DNA from: Bordetella parapertussis
Lineage (GTDB): Bacteria > Pseudomonadota > Gammaproteobacteria > Burkholderiales > Burkholderiaceae_C
DNA: 33,712 nucleotides
NCBI GenBank assembly: GCA_945875935.1
Contig: CAMCNE010000015.1
Location: 1-33,712 of the forward strand
Direction of reading: 5' to 3'
Numbering within the stretch: the first letter of the stretch is position 1; each line of letters begins with the position of its first letter. A program made the position numbers and the translations under genes. A model generated the notes under the pieces. That model had not been told where the DNA came from. It did not search any database and worked only from the letters and a program-made list of their open reading frames with translations. Shown here piece by piece: positions 32,448-33,712 of this stretch.

Positions 32448-32672
32448 GCTGGCTCCTCATTGGTAGGCGGTTTGACAACGCTTTGCGGGCGCTGCAGATT
32501 CGAAATATGACGCCCTCGAGTGAAAAATTCGTGACGCAGGCGCCAAGGTGACGTATTCGTGTCAAAGGAGTTAAATCCCGATGGCCCTGAAGATTCGGGA
32601 TGACAGAGGTTTTGCGTCATCTGTTTGTTGCACTTCGTACCCAAAATCGGCTTCAAGCTTCCGGGGGTGCCG
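32448..32672 (+). promoter_or_regulatory. Divergent spacer of the Mpo1-like and GT4 genes
   Basis: TTGACA at 32472-32477 with CAGATT 17 bases on (32495-32500) is a weak promoter candidate reading toward the glycosyltransferase. ATCCCGA (32575-32581) and TCGGGAT (32595-32601) make a 7-bp stem with a 13-base loop in the leader. ATTCGTG recurs at 32527 and 32555. No gene is seen in this stretch. Confidence 0.3.
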
Positions 32673-33712
32673 ATGACATTGACCAAAGAGCCGCACAGCC
32701 GCGGTGGTGCGCTGCACATTGCGTTCGTCACCGAGACCTATCCACCAGAAGTCAACGGCGTGGCCATGACCGTGGCCCGAGTGGTCGAAGGCATGCGAGC
32801 GCGTCAGCACCGGGTGCAACTGATTCGCCCCAGACAGAGCAAGACCGACGTGCCGCTGGGGCTGGATGGATATCAGGAAGTGCTGGTTCCCGGTCTGCCC
32901 ATCCCGCGCTATCCCGACTTGAAGATGGGGCTGCCCAAGGTGGCGGTACTGGTTCGGCTGTGGTCGGCTCATCGGCCTGATCTGGTTCACATTGCCACCG
33001 AAGGGCCGCTGGGCTGGGCTGCTTTGCGCGCAGCTCAAAAACTCGGCCTGCCGGTGACATCAGATTTCCGCACCAACTTTCATGCCTACGCATCGCATTA
33101 CGGCCTGAGCCTGTTCACGCGCCCAGTTTTGGCGTATTTGCGCTGGTTCCATCAGCGCACCGCTTGCACGATGGTGCCCACCGAGTCGCTGCGTCGGGAG
33201 CTGAGCGCACTGGGCTTTGGCAAGCTCAGCGTGGTGGCGCGCGGCGTTGATGTCACTCGCTTCAATCCGAACAAGCGCAGCGAAGCACTGCGCAGGCAGT
33301 GGGGCGTGGCGAGCGACGACATGGTCGTGATGTGCGTGGGTCGCCTGGCGGCCGAGAAAAATCTGGACGCACTCGTGTCGGCCTATCGGGCAATGCAACG
33401 CGTCAACCCCAAGGTCAGGCTGGTGCTGGTCGGCGACGGCCCGGCGCGCGCGCAACTGCAGAGCACCTGCCCCGAAGCGCTGCTGGTCGGCTCGAAGACT
33501 GGGGACGAGCTGGCCGTGCACTACGCGTCGGCTGATGTTTTCGTATTCCCCAGCCTGACCGAGACCTTTGGCAACGTCACGCCCGAAGCCATGGCCAGCG
33601 GCCTGCCGGTGCTCGCCTATGACTACGCCGCTGCAGCGCAGCTGATCCGCAGTGGCGAAAGTGGTCTGCTCGCGCCGTGCAAGGACGCGCGGCGCTTTGA
33701 CCAGTTGGCCGA
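32673..33712 (+). CDS. GT4-family glycosyltransferase, C-terminus cut by window edge
   Basis: The first 346 residues of a GT-B retaining glycosyltransferase are present; the family usually has about 380-420. The N-terminal domain opens with HIAFVTETYPPEVNGVAMTV (15-34), the pattern of GDP-mannose-dependent or lipid-linked mannosyl/glucosyl transferases (MgtA/DgdA-like). VARGVDVTRFNP and CVGRLAAEKNLDAL mark the donor domain. FPSLTETFGNVTPEAMASG carries the E-x7-E motif (Glu297, Glu305). GGGGG lies about 5 bases before the ATG at 32673. In this context a glycolipid acceptor such as diacylglycerol is plausible but inferred. The donor sugar cannot be read from the sequence. Confidence 0.9.
   Translation, partial: MTLTKEPHSRGGALHIAFVTETYPPEVNGVAMTVARVVEGMRARQHRVQLIRPRQSKTDVPLGLDGYQEVLVPGLPIPRYPDLKMGLPKVAVLVRLWSAHRPDLVHIATEGPLGWAALRAAQKLGLPVTSDFRTNFHAYASHYGLSLFTRPVLAYLRWFHQRTACTMVPTESLRRELSALGFGKLSVVARGVDVTRFNPNKRSEALRRQWGVASDDMVVMCVGRLAAEKNLDALVSAYRAMQRVNPKVRLVLVGDGPARAQLQSTCPEALLVGSKTGDELAVHYASADVFVFPSLTETFGNVTPEAMASGLPVLAYDYAAAAQLIRSGESGLLAPCKDARRFDQLA

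Overview
The window is about 33.7 kb of GC-rich, gene-dense bacterial chromosome. The gene content (BPSS1780-type membrane protein, DUF2782 protein next to an APH-fold homoserine kinase, GTP-type PEP carboxykinase, a VPLPA/PEP-CTERM protein) points to a betaproteobacterium of the order Burkholderiales. No tRNA, rRNA, CRISPR array, insertion sequence or prophage was recognised. The only long non-coding stretch (9727-10244) holds a 14-bp minisatellite.

Layout. (1) 1-1323: the first 441 codons of pckG on the minus strand, behind a leader hairpin at 1358-1395 that may be a switch. (2) 1524-9726: a minus-strand block of exported phosphatases and helpers. A secreted PHP-type metallo-phosphoesterase stands alone with its own terminator. 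Downstream comes a likely five-gene unit: membrane-anchored parvulin-like PPIase, HupE/UreJ-like membrane protein, PhoA-type alkaline phosphatase, an exported protein of unknown function, and a Tat-exported PhoD-type phosphatase. (3) 9727-10244: the minisatellite and the probable promoters of two divergent genes. (4) 10245-10832: a small VPLPA-CTERM surface protein. (5) 10838-15357: minus-strand genes for a degenerate PCuAC-like protein, a lipoprotein, a membrane/spermidine-synthase fusion and a 2OG-Fe(II) oxygenase. (6) 15439-17672: BPSS1780-type membrane protein, thrB and a DUF2782 protein. (7) 17724-29190: polA, gluQRS, a pirin, a DUF599 membrane protein, a RelB/ParE-type toxin-antitoxin pair, a broken egtB, trhO and dnaE. 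(8) 29207-33712: phosphatidylserine decarboxylase, a membrane-anchored class III aminotransferase, an Mpo1-like membrane protein and a GT4 glycosyltransferase cut by the window end, which together look like an envelope-lipid locus.

How the genes may work together. Three unrelated metallophosphatase folds (PHP, PhoA, PhoD) sit with a putative metal-transport membrane protein and a periplasmic folding factor. This suggests a co-organised system for taking phosphate from organic phosphates outside the cytoplasm; the link is inferred from gene order and family knowledge. The psd/aminotransferase/Mpo1/GT4 group is the second candidate for an undescribed pathway. Most of the rest is ordinary housekeeping. 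Many long antisense reading frames exist because of the GC-rich third codon position, and these were rejected.
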